DNA of 64,000 bases from Neptunicella plasticusilytica (GTDB lineage: Bacteria > Pseudomonadota > Gammaproteobacteria > Enterobacterales > Alteromonadaceae): the NCBI RefSeq assembly GCF_047922965.1, contig NZ_CP150481.1, positions 868,001-932,000 on the forward strand. Direction: 5' to 3'. The notes under the pieces are model-generated. The model was not told the DNA's origin and ran no database searches. It saw nothing but the letters and a program-made list of their open reading frames with translations. This document shows positions 52,922 to 61,438 of the stretch, piece by piece. Every line of letters starts with the position of its first letter. Positions within the stretch are counted from its first letter, which is position 1. Both the position numbers and the translations under genes were made by a program.

Positions 52922-54667
52922 ATGATGAATGATGAGCTAACCCGACTTATGGATCAGCTGGAACAGTCAAAAGAGAAAACTAGCGAACATTCGATTTCCT
53001 CGAAGATCAATAAGGCTACCGAAGAAAATCAAAGCCCAGAAGCTATTGCCGAAAGACTTGCGTTTGGGTTTTGCGAGGATTACTTGGATAAACAGAGTGG
53101 CTGGGGCACATATTATGGCCCGATGATGGTATGGGTTGGCGATGATGGTAAGGCCTACGAAAGCCCGAGTCTTTCCTTGGTTAACGACGATATAGTTGAG
53201 CATTGGGTAGCCCGATCACAAAACACCAAAAACCCGATAATGAAAGCCCGCTATTCAGGGCTTGTGTGGGATCTTTCAGAAGCAGCCATAGGCAGAAAGC
53301 CTGATTACAAAATCGCTATCGACTATGTAAATGCCCTTCTTGACGTGACTGATAACGATCTATGCGAACATCCAACTGAAACTATTACGAAAGTCAAAAG
53401 AGCGTATGGAGTGGCTTCCGCTTTAAATAACTCTGATTTGATTAAAAATTGCATTGAGAGTGCCATTAACCTTGAAGACAGAATTGCAGAAGATGATAAG
53501 GCCGGCCTCTGGGGGTTTTGTTTCGATCTTTTTGTGTTGGGTAAATGTAGGGATTTGTCTGGAGCTCAAGAGAAAAAACTAATAGAGGACCTCGAGTCTC
53601 GATTGGAAAGAGTTTCTAAAGATTGCTCCCCTTGGGTTTGTGAGTCAGCAGGTATTCCACTGGCCACCTATTATCGCAGCAAAGGAATGGACGCTGAAGT
53701 AACCAGAGTGGTTGGTGTTGTTGGGCGTTGTTTTGAAGGTGCGTGTGAAGGTTTGGCTGCAATGCAGGCTTCATCTTGGCTTCAGCACGTACATGATGTC
53801 TATATCAGCTTTAACATGAAAGAGGGGGCGGAAAGGGTTTCAAAGAAAATTTCGGAGGTTGGTCCGGAAGTTGTAGAAAGCATGCAGGAGTTTTCTCACA
53901 GCATGGAGATTCCTAGAGAAAAGCTCGATGCGTATCTGGATTCCATGACGAGTGGTGGCCTTGAGAAGACCCTCAATAGGATTGCGATACAGTTTCTCCC
54001 GAAAAAAGACCAAGTGCAGCAACAAGTGCTGGAGCTGGCCAAGAATCACCCGCTAACCTATTTATTTACCAAAACTCTGCAAGACCATAAAGGTAGACCT
54101 GTAGCAACTATTGGTAGTATCGAAGACGATTTAGAAGGAAACGTTATTCATCAGCTTTCCCAGAATATGGGTATTGATTCATTCTTTCTCAGGCATTCGT
54201 TTAACAAGACCTTAGAGGTTTATGGGGTGAGCGCAGATGACGTAACGAACTTTATTCTGAAGTCACCGATATTTGAAGATTCAAAAAAGGATATCGTGCA
54301 AAAGGGCGTTAAAGCTTATTTGGAAGAAGACTACATGACCGCAATCCATATTCTGGTTCCCCAGGCAGAAGCTGCGATCAGAACACTAGTTGAGTTGATG
54401 GGTGGTGCAACATTGCGAAGGAATCGGCAGGGTGGTCTGCAGTTAAGGACGTTCGATGACCTGCTCAGAGATGAAAGTGTTGAAAATTGTTTTGGTGCAG
54501 ACACGTCTTTTTATTTCAGAATGCTGCTCACTGACCAAAGAGGGTGGAATGTGAGAAATGACGTATGCCATGGAATCAGTCCAGCGGGGGCATTTAATTA
54601 TTCAACTGCAGACAGAGTTATGCATGTAATGCTTTGTCTGGCACAAGTGAGAGAGAGTAATGCCTAA
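52922..54667 (+). CDS. Cassette-borne DUF4209-like protein with C-terminal HEPN-type motif
   Basis: 581 residues, soluble, mostly alpha-helical, with no signal peptide. AAGGAG (52914-52919) fits the second ATG (52925) best. The N-terminal part has GWGTYYGPMMVWVGDDG and YDYAL-like helical repeats. The C-terminal ~120 residues (MTAIHILVPQAEAAIRTLVE to WNVRNDVCHGIS) resemble the end of DUF4209 proteins. They carry RNDVCH (Arg545, His550), the Rx4H arrangement of HEPN ribonucleases. HEPN proteins often act in antiphage defence or RNA toxicity, and no activity is shown here. Arginine codons are often AGA/AGG, unlike the CGT/CGC-rich neighbours, suggesting acquisition. It is flanked by integron-type sites. 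Confidence 0.75.
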   Translation: MMNDELTRLMDQLEQSKEKTSEHSISSKINKATEENQSPEAIAERLAFGFCEDYLDKQSGWGTYYGPMMVWVGDDGKAYESPSLSLVNDDIVEHWVARSQNTKNPIMKARYSGLVWDLSEAAIGRKPDYKIAIDYVNALLDVTDNDLCEHPTETITKVKRAYGVASALNNSDLIKNCIESAINLEDRIAEDDKAGLWGFCFDLFVLGKCRDLSGAQEKKLIEDLESRLERVSKDCSPWVCESAGIPLATYYRSKGMDAEVTRVVGVVGRCFEGACEGLAAMQASSWLQHVHDVYISFNMKEGAERVSKKISEVGPEVVESMQEFSHSMEIPREKLDAYLDSMTSGGLEKTLNRIAIQFLPKKDQVQQQVLELAKNHPLTYLFTKTLQDHKGRPVATIGSIEDDLEGNVIHQLSQNMGIDSFFLRHSFNKTLEVYGVSADDVTNFILKSPIFEDSKKDIVQKGVKAYLEEDYMTAIHILVPQAEAAIRTLVELMGGATLRRNRQGGLQLRTFDDLLRDESVENCFGADTSFYFRMLLTDQRGWNVRNDVCHGISPAGAFNYSTADRVMHVMLCLAQVRESNA

Positions 54668-54737
54668 CAAGGTGCTGCTGTCGGACAAATTTTACGCTAC
54701 GCTCCAAATTTTCCGCAGAGCACGGCGCTAGCAGGTC
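54661..54737. other. attC-like integron cassette recombination site
   Basis: GCCTAAC (54662-54668, R'' box) overlaps the gene's stop. It is followed by arm GTGCTGCTGTCGGACAAATTT, split here as GTGCTGCTGT and CGGACAAATTT, then a 13-nt loop and the complementary arm AAATTTTCCGCAGAGCAC. The two arms pair fully except for three single extra bases (G, T, C) on one side, the extrahelical bases typical of attC. The final R' box reads GCTAGCA instead of GTTRRRY, so it may be decayed. Confidence 0.65.
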
Positions 54738-55104
54738 AGATATTTTTTAGTGTTGTGGTCTGTTGGTGGTGTGAAAAGTGCAATCATGCTTATTTTTCAT
54801 TGTTTAACTCTCGTATTAATTAATATTGGCGCACGATGCGGTGAGGTGTTTATTTTGAAAAAGTACGCGCCTTGTCCGGACGTTCTGTTCGGTCATCCGA
54901 ACAAGTCCTTTTGTTCAGGGCAAGTTAGAGTCGCTAGTTAAAACCAATATCGTTTGTCCTGAGCCATTCGATAAGCTCATGACAGGCATGAGGAACGAAT
55001 AGTCGAAGGAAGGACGGATCTATTCACCCTTCGACGGCTCATTCTTCGCGCTCAGGGCGAACGCTAATGATGACCAATCGGAATAAAGTTCGGATTTTTA
55101 GACG
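54668..55104. repeat. Non-coding stretch with hairpin and dispersed repeat copy
   Basis: After the attC-like site there is a hairpin, CTTGTCCGGA (54872-54881) and TCCGAACAAG (54896-54905), and a copy of the dispersed repeat (54951-55066). That copy shares TGAGCCATTCGA, GCTCATGACAGGCATGAGG and GAATAGTCGAA with the copies near 31.1-31.5 kb. A 63-codon frame at 54750 runs into the hairpin and is not called. Confidence 0.6.
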
Positions 55105-55395
55105 TTAGTACGACTTTTTAATATCGCGATAAAAATTTTCGTGTGAACCTAGCGCGATCAACTCCAGGACCATGGTTCCATCTTCGTAGCTGTAGCCAAG
55201 CAATGTTAACTGTTTCACCATTTTAAATTTATGTACCCGCAAAAAGGATAAGTCGCCTTTCTTTGGCTCACCGAGCATAGGTTCTTCCATCAAGACTTTT
55301 ACTGCGCTATCCAAATCTTTTTTCTGGTTTTGATGCAGCTTTTTAACGGCTTTGTTAAAATTTTGTGTCTGCAGTACCGTGGTAATCTTAGCCAA
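55105..55395 (-). CDS. RelE/ParE-family toxin
   Basis: 96 residues. It is basic with a small alpha-beta pattern (NFNKAVKKLHQNQKKDLDSA, LSFLRVHKFKMVKQLTLLGY, MVLELIALGSHENFYRDIKK), as in RelE/ParE type II toxins, which cleave mRNA or poison gyrase. Its start overlaps the antitoxin stop by 8 bp, the usual antitoxin-first arrangement. Confidence 0.82.
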   Translation of the reverse strand: MAKITTVLQTQNFNKAVKKLHQNQKKDLDSAVKVLMEEPMLGEPKKGDLSFLRVHKFKMVKQLTLLGYSYEDGTMVLELIALGSHENFYRDIKKSY

Positions 55396-55609
55396 AATGA
55401 TACGGCTCCAGCTTGCCCGCTTCTTTTTCCGCTTGTGATATTATTGCCTGTTTTACAAACTCATAGGGCAAGTCGGGGTTGTCTTCCATCATCTCGCCAA
55501 TTTTAGCCCAATGTTCTATTTGCTTGGGCATGGTGCGGTTTAATGCTTTACTCATTATTGTTGCTCTTTCAACTAGCTCCTGATCTAGTCTGACGCTTGC
55601 AGTTGCCAT
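55388..55609 (-). CDS. ParD-like antitoxin
   Basis: 73 residues. The N-terminus ATASVRLDQELVERATIMSK looks like a ribbon-helix-helix DNA-binding domain. The remainder (RTMPKQIEHWAKIGEMMEDN) matches the ParD-like antitoxin family. The C-terminal acidic tail would bind the toxin. It is encoded upstream of the toxin and behind a palindromic site that it probably binds. Confidence 0.82.
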   Translation of the reverse strand: MATASVRLDQELVERATIMSKALNRTMPKQIEHWAKIGEMMEDNPDLPYEFVKQAIISQAEKEAGKLEPYHFG

Positions 55610-55640
55610 GATTGCCTCTTGATAAATTAATGAAAGTTAA

Positions 55641-55668
55641 TTGTAGCAAGGCGCTACAAATGTAGCAA
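55641..55668. promoter_or_regulatory. Toxin-antitoxin operator
   Basis: TTGTAGC (55641-55647) and GCTACAA (55653-55659) form a perfect 7-bp inverted repeat with a 5-bp spacer. A third half-site, TGTAGCAA, follows at 55661-55668. It lies 32 bp upstream of the antitoxin start, fitting autoregulation. Confidence 0.65.
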
Positions 55669-55758
55669 TTTGCCCGTTGGGCTACGCATCAACAATATAA
55701 CAAGTTATCCTTGGTGTTCGGTTAAGTTAGTTATCAATCCAATAACCAAGGAGTCATC

Positions 55759-55956
55759 ATGAACGATCTTATCGAAACCATGATTTCTTGCCCCTATTGT
55801 GGCGAGCAGATTAGCGTTACGGTAGAAATGCTGGAGGAAAGCCAGGAATATATCGAGGATTGTCAGGTGTGCTGCCGGCCGATTGTGTTTACTATTGGTT
55901 CGTCAATGGACGAGTATCCGGAAATATCGGTTCGCGCGGAAGACGATACGTTTTAA
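55759..55956 (+). CDS. CPXCG-motif cysteine-rich protein
   Basis: 65 residues. Two zinc-ribbon-like Cys pairs are seen: CPYCG (Cys11, Cys14) and CQVCCRP (Cys35, Cys38, Cys39). The rest is acidic. This matches the conserved small 'CPXCG motif' family of gammaproteobacteria, whose function is unknown. RBS AAGGAG precedes the ATG. Its stop overlaps the next start (TAATG). Confidence 0.9.
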   Translation: MNDLIETMISCPYCGEQISVTVEMLEESQEYIEDCQVCCRPIVFTIGSSMDEYPEISVRAEDDTF

Positions 55957-56270
55957 TGTTTCATTTATTTTTGCATTTTCTGGTGCCTGCACTAATGGCG
56001 GTATTCTTCTTCCCCAAGCGTTGGAAGCGGGCTTACTTGATAATGATGGCCACCATGCTGGTTGATATCGATCATTTGCTTGCCAATCCCGTTTATGACC
56101 CGGGTCGTTGTAGTATCGGTTTTCATGCCTTGCACCAGTTATGGCTGGTACTGTTGTATATCCTGTTATGTTTTGTGCCCAGAACCAGACTGATTGGCCT
56201 GGGCTTAACCATACATATGGCGCTGGATGCGATAGATTGCAAAATGACTAATGGAATGTGGATTACTTAA
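55956..56270 (+). CDS. Small membrane protein, DUF6122-like
   Basis: 104 residues from the ATG at 55956 that overlaps the stop of the cysteine-rich gene. It has about three or four hydrophobic helices (FLHFLVPALMAVFFFP, LWLVLLYILLCFV) and conserved polar residues LVDIDHLLANPVYDPGRCSIGFHALH and HMALDAIDC. These resemble membrane-bound metal-dependent hydrolase-like proteins. Function is unknown. It ends 4 bp inside the convergent CPBP gene. Confidence 0.8.
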   Translation: MFHLFLHFLVPALMAVFFFPKRWKRAYLIMMATMLVDIDHLLANPVYDPGRCSIGFHALHQLWLVLLYILLCFVPRTRLIGLGLTIHMALDAIDCKMTNGMWIT

Positions 56271-57028
56271 CCCCAGGCTCGCATCATCAGTATCACCAAA
56301 CCTACTTCAACAGCATTGCCAAAACCGTGAGCCACAATCGGGGCGAGCAGACTGCGGGAACGTTCCATCAGCCATACGTAAACCAGACACCAGATAAAGG
56401 CATATAACTGTTGCGCAATAGCCAGATGCAGCGGGTCGACGATAAAACTGTGATAGTGGGCCACTGCAAACAATATCCCCACAATATAGGCTGCTATCGG
56501 CAAATCTATGCGGCCTATTTTAATCCGGCCCGGCACCAGTACGACCAGCATTCCGACCAGCAGCCCTCTAAAAATGGTTTCTTCGGCCAATCCGGTCGAC
56601 ATCATCACCGTTAACCAGCCTAATGCACCCGATAAATCTGTATTGTAGGCGGCCTGAGGGGCGGTTTGGCTAACAATATCCGGACCATAGTCAGCCAGCA
56701 ACATAATAACACCCATGCTAATGCCGACAACGATAGCCAGCCCCACATAGGAACGAGCAGGAGGCCAACGTAAATGGCTATCCGCTTCAGGCAAAAAGTG
56801 GCGCATCACCATAATGCCGAGCAACCCGCTCAGCGCCTGGAACAATATCGCCATGCCGACAAACGCCCAGACATGCCCGGACAGCAATTCGGTATTCTGA
56901 TGGTAGATCCAGCGCGCCAGCTCGCGGGCCGGAATCAGACACAGTTGCATAATTACCGCAGCCAGTAATATCGGCCATAAACGAAATTTAACGTCACGAA
57001 CTTGGATTAGTCGGCTCATCTCAGTCAC
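56267..57028 (-). CDS. CPBP-family intramembrane metalloprotease
   Basis: 253 residues, about eight membrane helices. CAAX-protease/bacteriocin-processing motifs are present: Glu149-Glu150 and Arg154 in AEETIFRG, His191 in FAVAHYHSF, and His234/Asn238 in VAHGFGNAVE. The family cleaves membrane substrates in the inner membrane; its target here is unknown. Met4 is an alternative start. Confidence 0.9.
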   Translation of the reverse strand: MTEMSRLIQVRDVKFRLWPILLAAVIMQLCLIPARELARWIYHQNTELLSGHVWAFVGMAILFQALSGLLGIMVMRHFLPEADSHLRWPPARSYVGLAIVVGISMGVIMLLADYGPDIVSQTAPQAAYNTDLSGALGWLTVMMSTGLAEETIFRGLLVGMLVVLVPGRIKIGRIDLPIAAYIVGILFAVAHYHSFIVDPLHLAIAQQLYAFIWCLVYVWLMERSRSLLAPIVAHGFGNAVEVGLVILMMRAWG

Positions 57029-57055
57029 TCTACAGGTTTGAATGACGCTAGCTTA

Positions 57056-57754
57056 TCAAGGAGCGGTGACCAAATTCTTGAACGAATGTTGCAATTGAGG
57101 AAGGTTGCGCCAATAACCCGGCGAGAAGCCGCTAATACGTTTAATCGCCCGGCTCATATGTGCCTGATCGGCAAAGCCCAGATTGGCCGCAATGTCTGCC
57201 AGTGACAGGGCGCTACTGACAATCTGGTACCAGGCCTGATGACTGCGAGCCTCGACCCGATATTGGGTGGGATTAATCCCATAAGCTGACTGAAATTGTC
57301 TGAATACGGTTTCGCGACGCAGACCATTCTGTGCAGCCCATTCACTAATGGCAGGCGGATTGGCCAATTTGAGTTGTCGGGCTAACTGGTCTACCGGATC
57401 GGATTCGCCAAGGTTACCCGGCTGTATTTGTTGCAGCAACGCTTGGCGAGCCTGAGTCGGATCTTTTTCGGCCAAAGTGACTAATACATCCGGATCGGCC
57501 AGTTGCCAATAACCACCAAGGTGAGCGTGTTGCATCGACAGGGACAGGTTCAGTACTTCGGTTTTTGCTGTTGTCACTCTGTCCATATGACTTGAAAAAG
57601 GCGCGTGGATCAGCACATCGCCGGCACTAACCCGCCAACGCCCATGATCGCCAGCCTCCATATAGCCACCTGCAAGCACTACAGCAGCATAGGGCTGGAT
57701 ATGCCTATGGCGGGGAATATGTTGAGTGTGATGTAAGCGTTGACGTAATTTCAT
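57056..57754 (-). CDS. AraC-family transcriptional regulator
   Basis: 232 residues. An N-terminal cupin-like sensing domain (HRHIQPYAAVVLAGGYMEAG, GDVLIHAPFSSH) is followed by two C-terminal helix-turn-helix units (about 135-225: EWAAQNGLRRETVFRQFQ, SLADIAANLGFADQAHMSRA, GFSPGYWR). It is divergent from the GH92 gene across 216 bp, so regulation of that gene is possible but not shown. Confidence 0.88.
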   Translation of the reverse strand: MKLRQRLHHTQHIPRHRHIQPYAAVVLAGGYMEAGDHGRWRVSAGDVLIHAPFSSHMDRVTTAKTEVLNLSLSMQHAHLGGYWQLADPDVLVTLAEKDPTQARQALLQQIQPGNLGESDPVDQLARQLKLANPPAISEWAAQNGLRRETVFRQFQSAYGINPTQYRVEARSHQAWYQIVSSALSLADIAANLGFADQAHMSRAIKRISGFSPGYWRNLPQLQHSFKNLVTAP

Positions 57755-57970
57755 ACTGCGGGTCTAACAAATTAAGCGGCCAGGGCGAAGGTAAAAGAGC
57801 ATGGTCGATTGTTCAACCTGACTGATGAACTGCGAATAAGATTAACTGCATTTCAGACTTGACAGCTTGCAGCCATACATTGACGATAGCGCCTGTCTAA
57901 TTCAATGATTTTTCGAACAATATTGCTCCGGTAGACATTCCTCAACCGGCAATGTTGCAGGAACCCTTTT

Positions 57971-60316
57971 ATGTTAAGCAAAATTCCTCATTTGTTACTC
58001 TCTTGCGCCATCGGCGTATTGTCTGGTCAGACGCTGGCGGCTGGTTCAGTTGATTATATCGACCCGTTTATTGGCACTGGCCCTGACGGGCATACGTTTC
58101 CCGGTGCAGTGGCGCCTTTTGGGATGGTACAGCTCAGCCCGGATACCCAGATCCGTACCGGTGGCGATAGTTATAAATGGTGTGCCGGTTATTTGTATAC
58201 CGACACCACCATTCAGGGCTTTAGTCATACCCATTTTTCCGGCACCGGCCACAGTGATTTAGGCGACCTTTTGCTGATGCCGATGAGTCACGAGCCACAA
58301 CTGGAACCGGGGCCGGTGGAGCACCCGGAGCAGGGCTACCGCTCCCGTTTCAGCCATGAGCAGGAAAGCGCCAAAGCCGGTTATTACTCGGTTGAATTAC
58401 TGGATGAAAACATTAAAGCCGAGTTAACGGCCACCGACCGAGTGGGCATGCATCGTTATACCTATCGGGATGTGGATAAAGGCTACGTGATTATGGATTT
58501 GACTACGTCCATTTATAACTTTGATCGAAAAGTGCTTTGGAGCGATATTCAGCTTAGCCCCGATAAGCGCAGCCTGACAGTGTTTCGTTCCACTAATGGC
58601 TGGGCCAAGTATCGGCCAATGTACTTTGCTATTGAGTTTTCCCAGCCGATAACCGAGGTAAAAATTTATAATCAGGATGACCATCATTATCGTAACCGCC
58701 CCGGTTATCGTCCCAGCCATACCGGCACCTTGATTAACAGCAATAGTAATACCGCCGGAAGTAAAGCACTTAAAGCGGTGTTCCGTTTTGATCAGGTTGC
58801 CACGCAACCATTGGAGATTAAAGTCGGTGTATCGTCGGTCAGCCGTGCTGGCGCCAAAGCCAATTTGGCCACCGAAACCCCGGACTGGGATTTCGACAAG
58901 GTGGTAAAGCAAACCCAGGATAAATGGAGCAAGGTGACCAACCAGTTTGAGATTGAGGGCACCGACAGTCAGAAACGCCAGTTTTATACCGCGCTGTATC
59001 ATGCCTATCAGGCACCGTCGATTTATCAGGATGTAGATGGCAACTATCGTGGTGTTGATGGCGATATTCATCAGAGCAAAGATTTTATTAATTACACCAC
59101 TTTTAGTTTGTGGGATACCTACCGGGCATTGCATCCGTTGCTGACCTTTTTAGAGCCTGAACGTACCGGCGATATGGTGCAATCCATGCTGGCGCACTAC
59201 CAGCAAAGTCCTGATCAGATGTTGCCGATTTGGTCATTCCAGGGCAATGAAACCTGGACCATGATCGGTTATCACTCGGTGCCAGTCATTGTGGATGCTT
59301 ATCTAAAAGGGATTAAAAATTTCGATACCAAACTGGCATTGGATGCCATGTTAAATACCTCTCAACACGGGTCTTACGATGGTCTGGATGATTATATGCA
59401 GCTGGGCTATGTGCCGATGGACAAACAGGGCGAGTCGGTATCCAAAACCATAGAAATGAGTGTGGATGATTTTGCTATTGCCCGTTTTGCCGAGGCACTG
59501 GGTGACAATAGCATCGCTAAACAGTATTACCAGCGGGCTAAAAATTATCGCAATGTATTTGATACCAGTATCGGATTTGTGCGCGGTAAAGACAGTCAGG
59601 GCAAATGGGAAACACCCTTTGATCCACAAGAAGCCAAACTCTATGGTTCATTTACCGAGGGGAACAGCTGGCAATACAGCTTTGCCGCCCAGCACGATAT
59701 CAAAGGCACGATTGAATTGATGGGCGGCGATGAAAAAGTCAGCGAAAAGCTCGACCAGCTTTTTACCCAGCCACTGGATGCCGAAAAATTCAAGGAACAT
59801 GAAGACATCGCCGGACTGATTGGCCAGTATGCCCACGGCAATGAGCCCAGCCATCATATTGCTTATTTGTACAACTACACCGGCCAGCCGTGGAAAACTC
59901 AGCAGCGTATCCGCCAGATTATGGATACCTTGGCTTCGGATAAACCCGATGGTCTGGCGGGGAATGATGACTTAGGACAAATGTCGGCCTGGTATTTATT
60001 TTCCAGTCTGGGCTTTTATCCGGTTACCCCCACCAGTTTGACCTATGTGCTCGGCGCTCCGCAGTTGCCTAGCGTGGTAATGCATTTACCCAATGGCAAT
60101 AGCTGGCAAGTGGAAGCCAAAGGGATTAGCGAACAAAATCAGTATATTGGTAGCATCCAGCTTAATGGTGTGCCGTTAAGGCGCAGTTACCTGACTCATG
60201 CGGAGATTATGGCCGGTGGCAAGCTTTCCATCACCATGCAGGCTGAACCGAATAAAAAATGGGCAACGGCAGTTCGGGATCGTCCTCAGATTCAGGCGCT
60301 TAACGTCGGGATATAA
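57971..60316 (+). CDS. GH92 alpha-mannosidase, secreted
   Basis: 781 residues with a signal peptide (ending GQTLAAGSV). GH92 signatures are clear: YIDPFIGTGPDGHTFPGAVA, PFGMVQLSPDT, GFSHTHFSGTG, FSLWDTYRALHPLL and AGNDDLGQMSAWYLFSSLGFYPVTP. GH92 enzymes are calcium-dependent exo-alpha-mannosidases acting on mannans or N-glycans. No other mannan gene is nearby, so it appears to be a stand-alone scavenging enzyme. Confidence 0.95.
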   Translation: MLSKIPHLLLSCAIGVLSGQTLAAGSVDYIDPFIGTGPDGHTFPGAVAPFGMVQLSPDTQIRTGGDSYKWCAGYLYTDTTIQGFSHTHFSGTGHSDLGDLLLMPMSHEPQLEPGPVEHPEQGYRSRFSHEQESAKAGYYSVELLDENIKAELTATDRVGMHRYTYRDVDKGYVIMDLTTSIYNFDRKVLWSDIQLSPDKRSLTVFRSTNGWAKYRPMYFAIEFSQPITEVKIYNQDDHHYRNRPGYRPSHTGTLINSNSNTAGSKALKAVFRFDQVATQPLEIKVGVSSVSRAGAKANLATETPDWDFDKVVKQTQDKWSKVTNQFEIEGTDSQKRQFYTALYHAYQAPSIYQDVDGNYRGVDGDIHQSKDFINYTTFSLWDTYRALHPLLTFLEPERTGDMVQSMLAHYQQSPDQMLPIWSFQGNETWTMIGYHSVPVIVDAYLKGIKNFDTKLALDAMLNTSQHGSYDGLDDYMQLGYVPMDKQGESVSKTIEMSVDDFAIARFAEALGDNSIAKQYYQRAKNYRNVFDTSIGFVRGKDSQGKWETPFDPQEAKLYGSFTEGNSWQYSFAAQHDIKGTIELMGGDEKVSEKLDQLFTQPLDAEKFKEHEDIAGLIGQYAHGNEPSHHIAYLYNYTGQPWKTQQRIRQIMDTLASDKPDGLAGNDDLGQMSAWYLFSSLGFYPVTPTSLTYVLGAPQLPSVVMHLPNGNSWQVEAKGISEQNQYIGSIQLNGVPLRRSYLTHAEIMAGGKLSITMQAEPNKKWATAVRDRPQIQALNVGI

Positions 60317-60361
60317 ACCCGTCTTGGTGGTGAGCCGATTTTATGCAAGCTCACCATCAAT

Positions 60362-61420
60362 TTAACGGTTAAAAGAGGTGGCTTGTTTGCGGCGTCTATA
60401 CAGACTATAAAATAATCCGCTGACCAACAGCACCGCAGGCACAACACCACTTACCAGTAATGCCATTTTAAACAGCTTTCCACCTACAGTAGCAACATGT
60501 AACGGATAGATACCGTTATTAATTTGCTGGCCGCTACCTAACTGGTTGGCTAATTTACTGCTCAGTATCTGATTGTTCGACGGATCAATCATGATCACGC
60601 TGCGCCCATTGGGGTGCCATTCATCTTTATCCCGGGCCCGGAACGAGACTGGATCATCATTGCCCGCACGTAGGCGGAATAATCGCAGTTGTGCCTGCGG
60701 CCAGTGCTGTTGTGCGCTGGTTAGCATGCTTGACCAGTCAGTTTGGCTAACAGGGTAGGGATTAGCCAGTTTGACTGGCTTGACGGGTACAGGATCATTT
60801 AATAGCCAGGACAAACTGCTTTTGGTGACAGCGCTATAAATAATCAATGTACCGGTAATAACGCTGACTAACAGCAATGGCGCAAACAGACTGGCAAAAG
60901 TGCTGTGCCACTGGCGTGCCATACGAAACCCGTTACCGCGCCAAGACAGACGCCATAACCGCCAGTGCCAATGTTTTGGCCACCAACGGATCAAGCCGGT
61001 GAATATTAACAACAGCGTGGCAATCCCCAGATAACCCAGTATATCGTGCCCCAAATCATCCAGCAGCAGATGCAAATGAAAGTCATACAACCAGTCTATC
61101 CAGTCACTATGCGGTGAACGGACCAATACCTGTTGTCGTTGTTCGTTGAAGTAATAATGATCACCCGAGTGGCTGGTTACTTCCAGCCAAGGGGCTTGCT
61201 GGGTGGGGAGTCTGACCGAACGGTATCGCCGATCCTGTTGTAATTGGTTAAGCAGTGGCCCCCAGTGGCTGATATTTTCTACTGTCTGGTAGGCAGGCAG
61301 TTGCGGGTATTGCCACTGCAATAAATCATTTTTATACAATAATGTCGCACCACTTAGGCTGACCAGTACAAACCAGATCCCGATTAGCCAGCCAAGCCAG
61401 CGGTGCAACTTTATGATCAT
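60362..61420 (-). CDS. PepSY-associated membrane protein
   Basis: 352 residues with about four membrane helices: WLGWLIGIWFVLVSLSGATL near the start, LGYLGIATLLLIFTGLIRWW, FASLFAPLLLVSVITGTLII and a C-terminal one. This is the PepSY-TM layout of proteins often encoded next to siderophore receptors and thought to help ferric-siderophore reduction. It lies 18 nt downstream of the TonB receptor gene in the same operon, which supports that role. Confidence 0.85.
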   Translation of the reverse strand: MIIKLHRWLGWLIGIWFVLVSLSGATLLYKNDLLQWQYPQLPAYQTVENISHWGPLLNQLQQDRRYRSVRLPTQQAPWLEVTSHSGDHYYFNEQRQQVLVRSPHSDWIDWLYDFHLHLLLDDLGHDILGYLGIATLLLIFTGLIRWWPKHWHWRLWRLSWRGNGFRMARQWHSTFASLFAPLLLVSVITGTLIIYSAVTKSSLSWLLNDPVPVKPVKLANPYPVSQTDWSSMLTSAQQHWPQAQLRLFRLRAGNDDPVSFRARDKDEWHPNGRSVIMIDPSNNQILSSKLANQLGSGQQINNGIYPLHVATVGGKLFKMALLVSGVVPAVLLVSGLFYSLYRRRKQATSFNR

Positions 61421-61438
61421 TGACTTAATTCAGTTTAT

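Noticed and set aside
54750..54941. 63-codon frame after the attC-like site
   Set aside because: It ends inside a hairpin and next to a dispersed repeat, has no clear ribosome site and shows no family resemblance.
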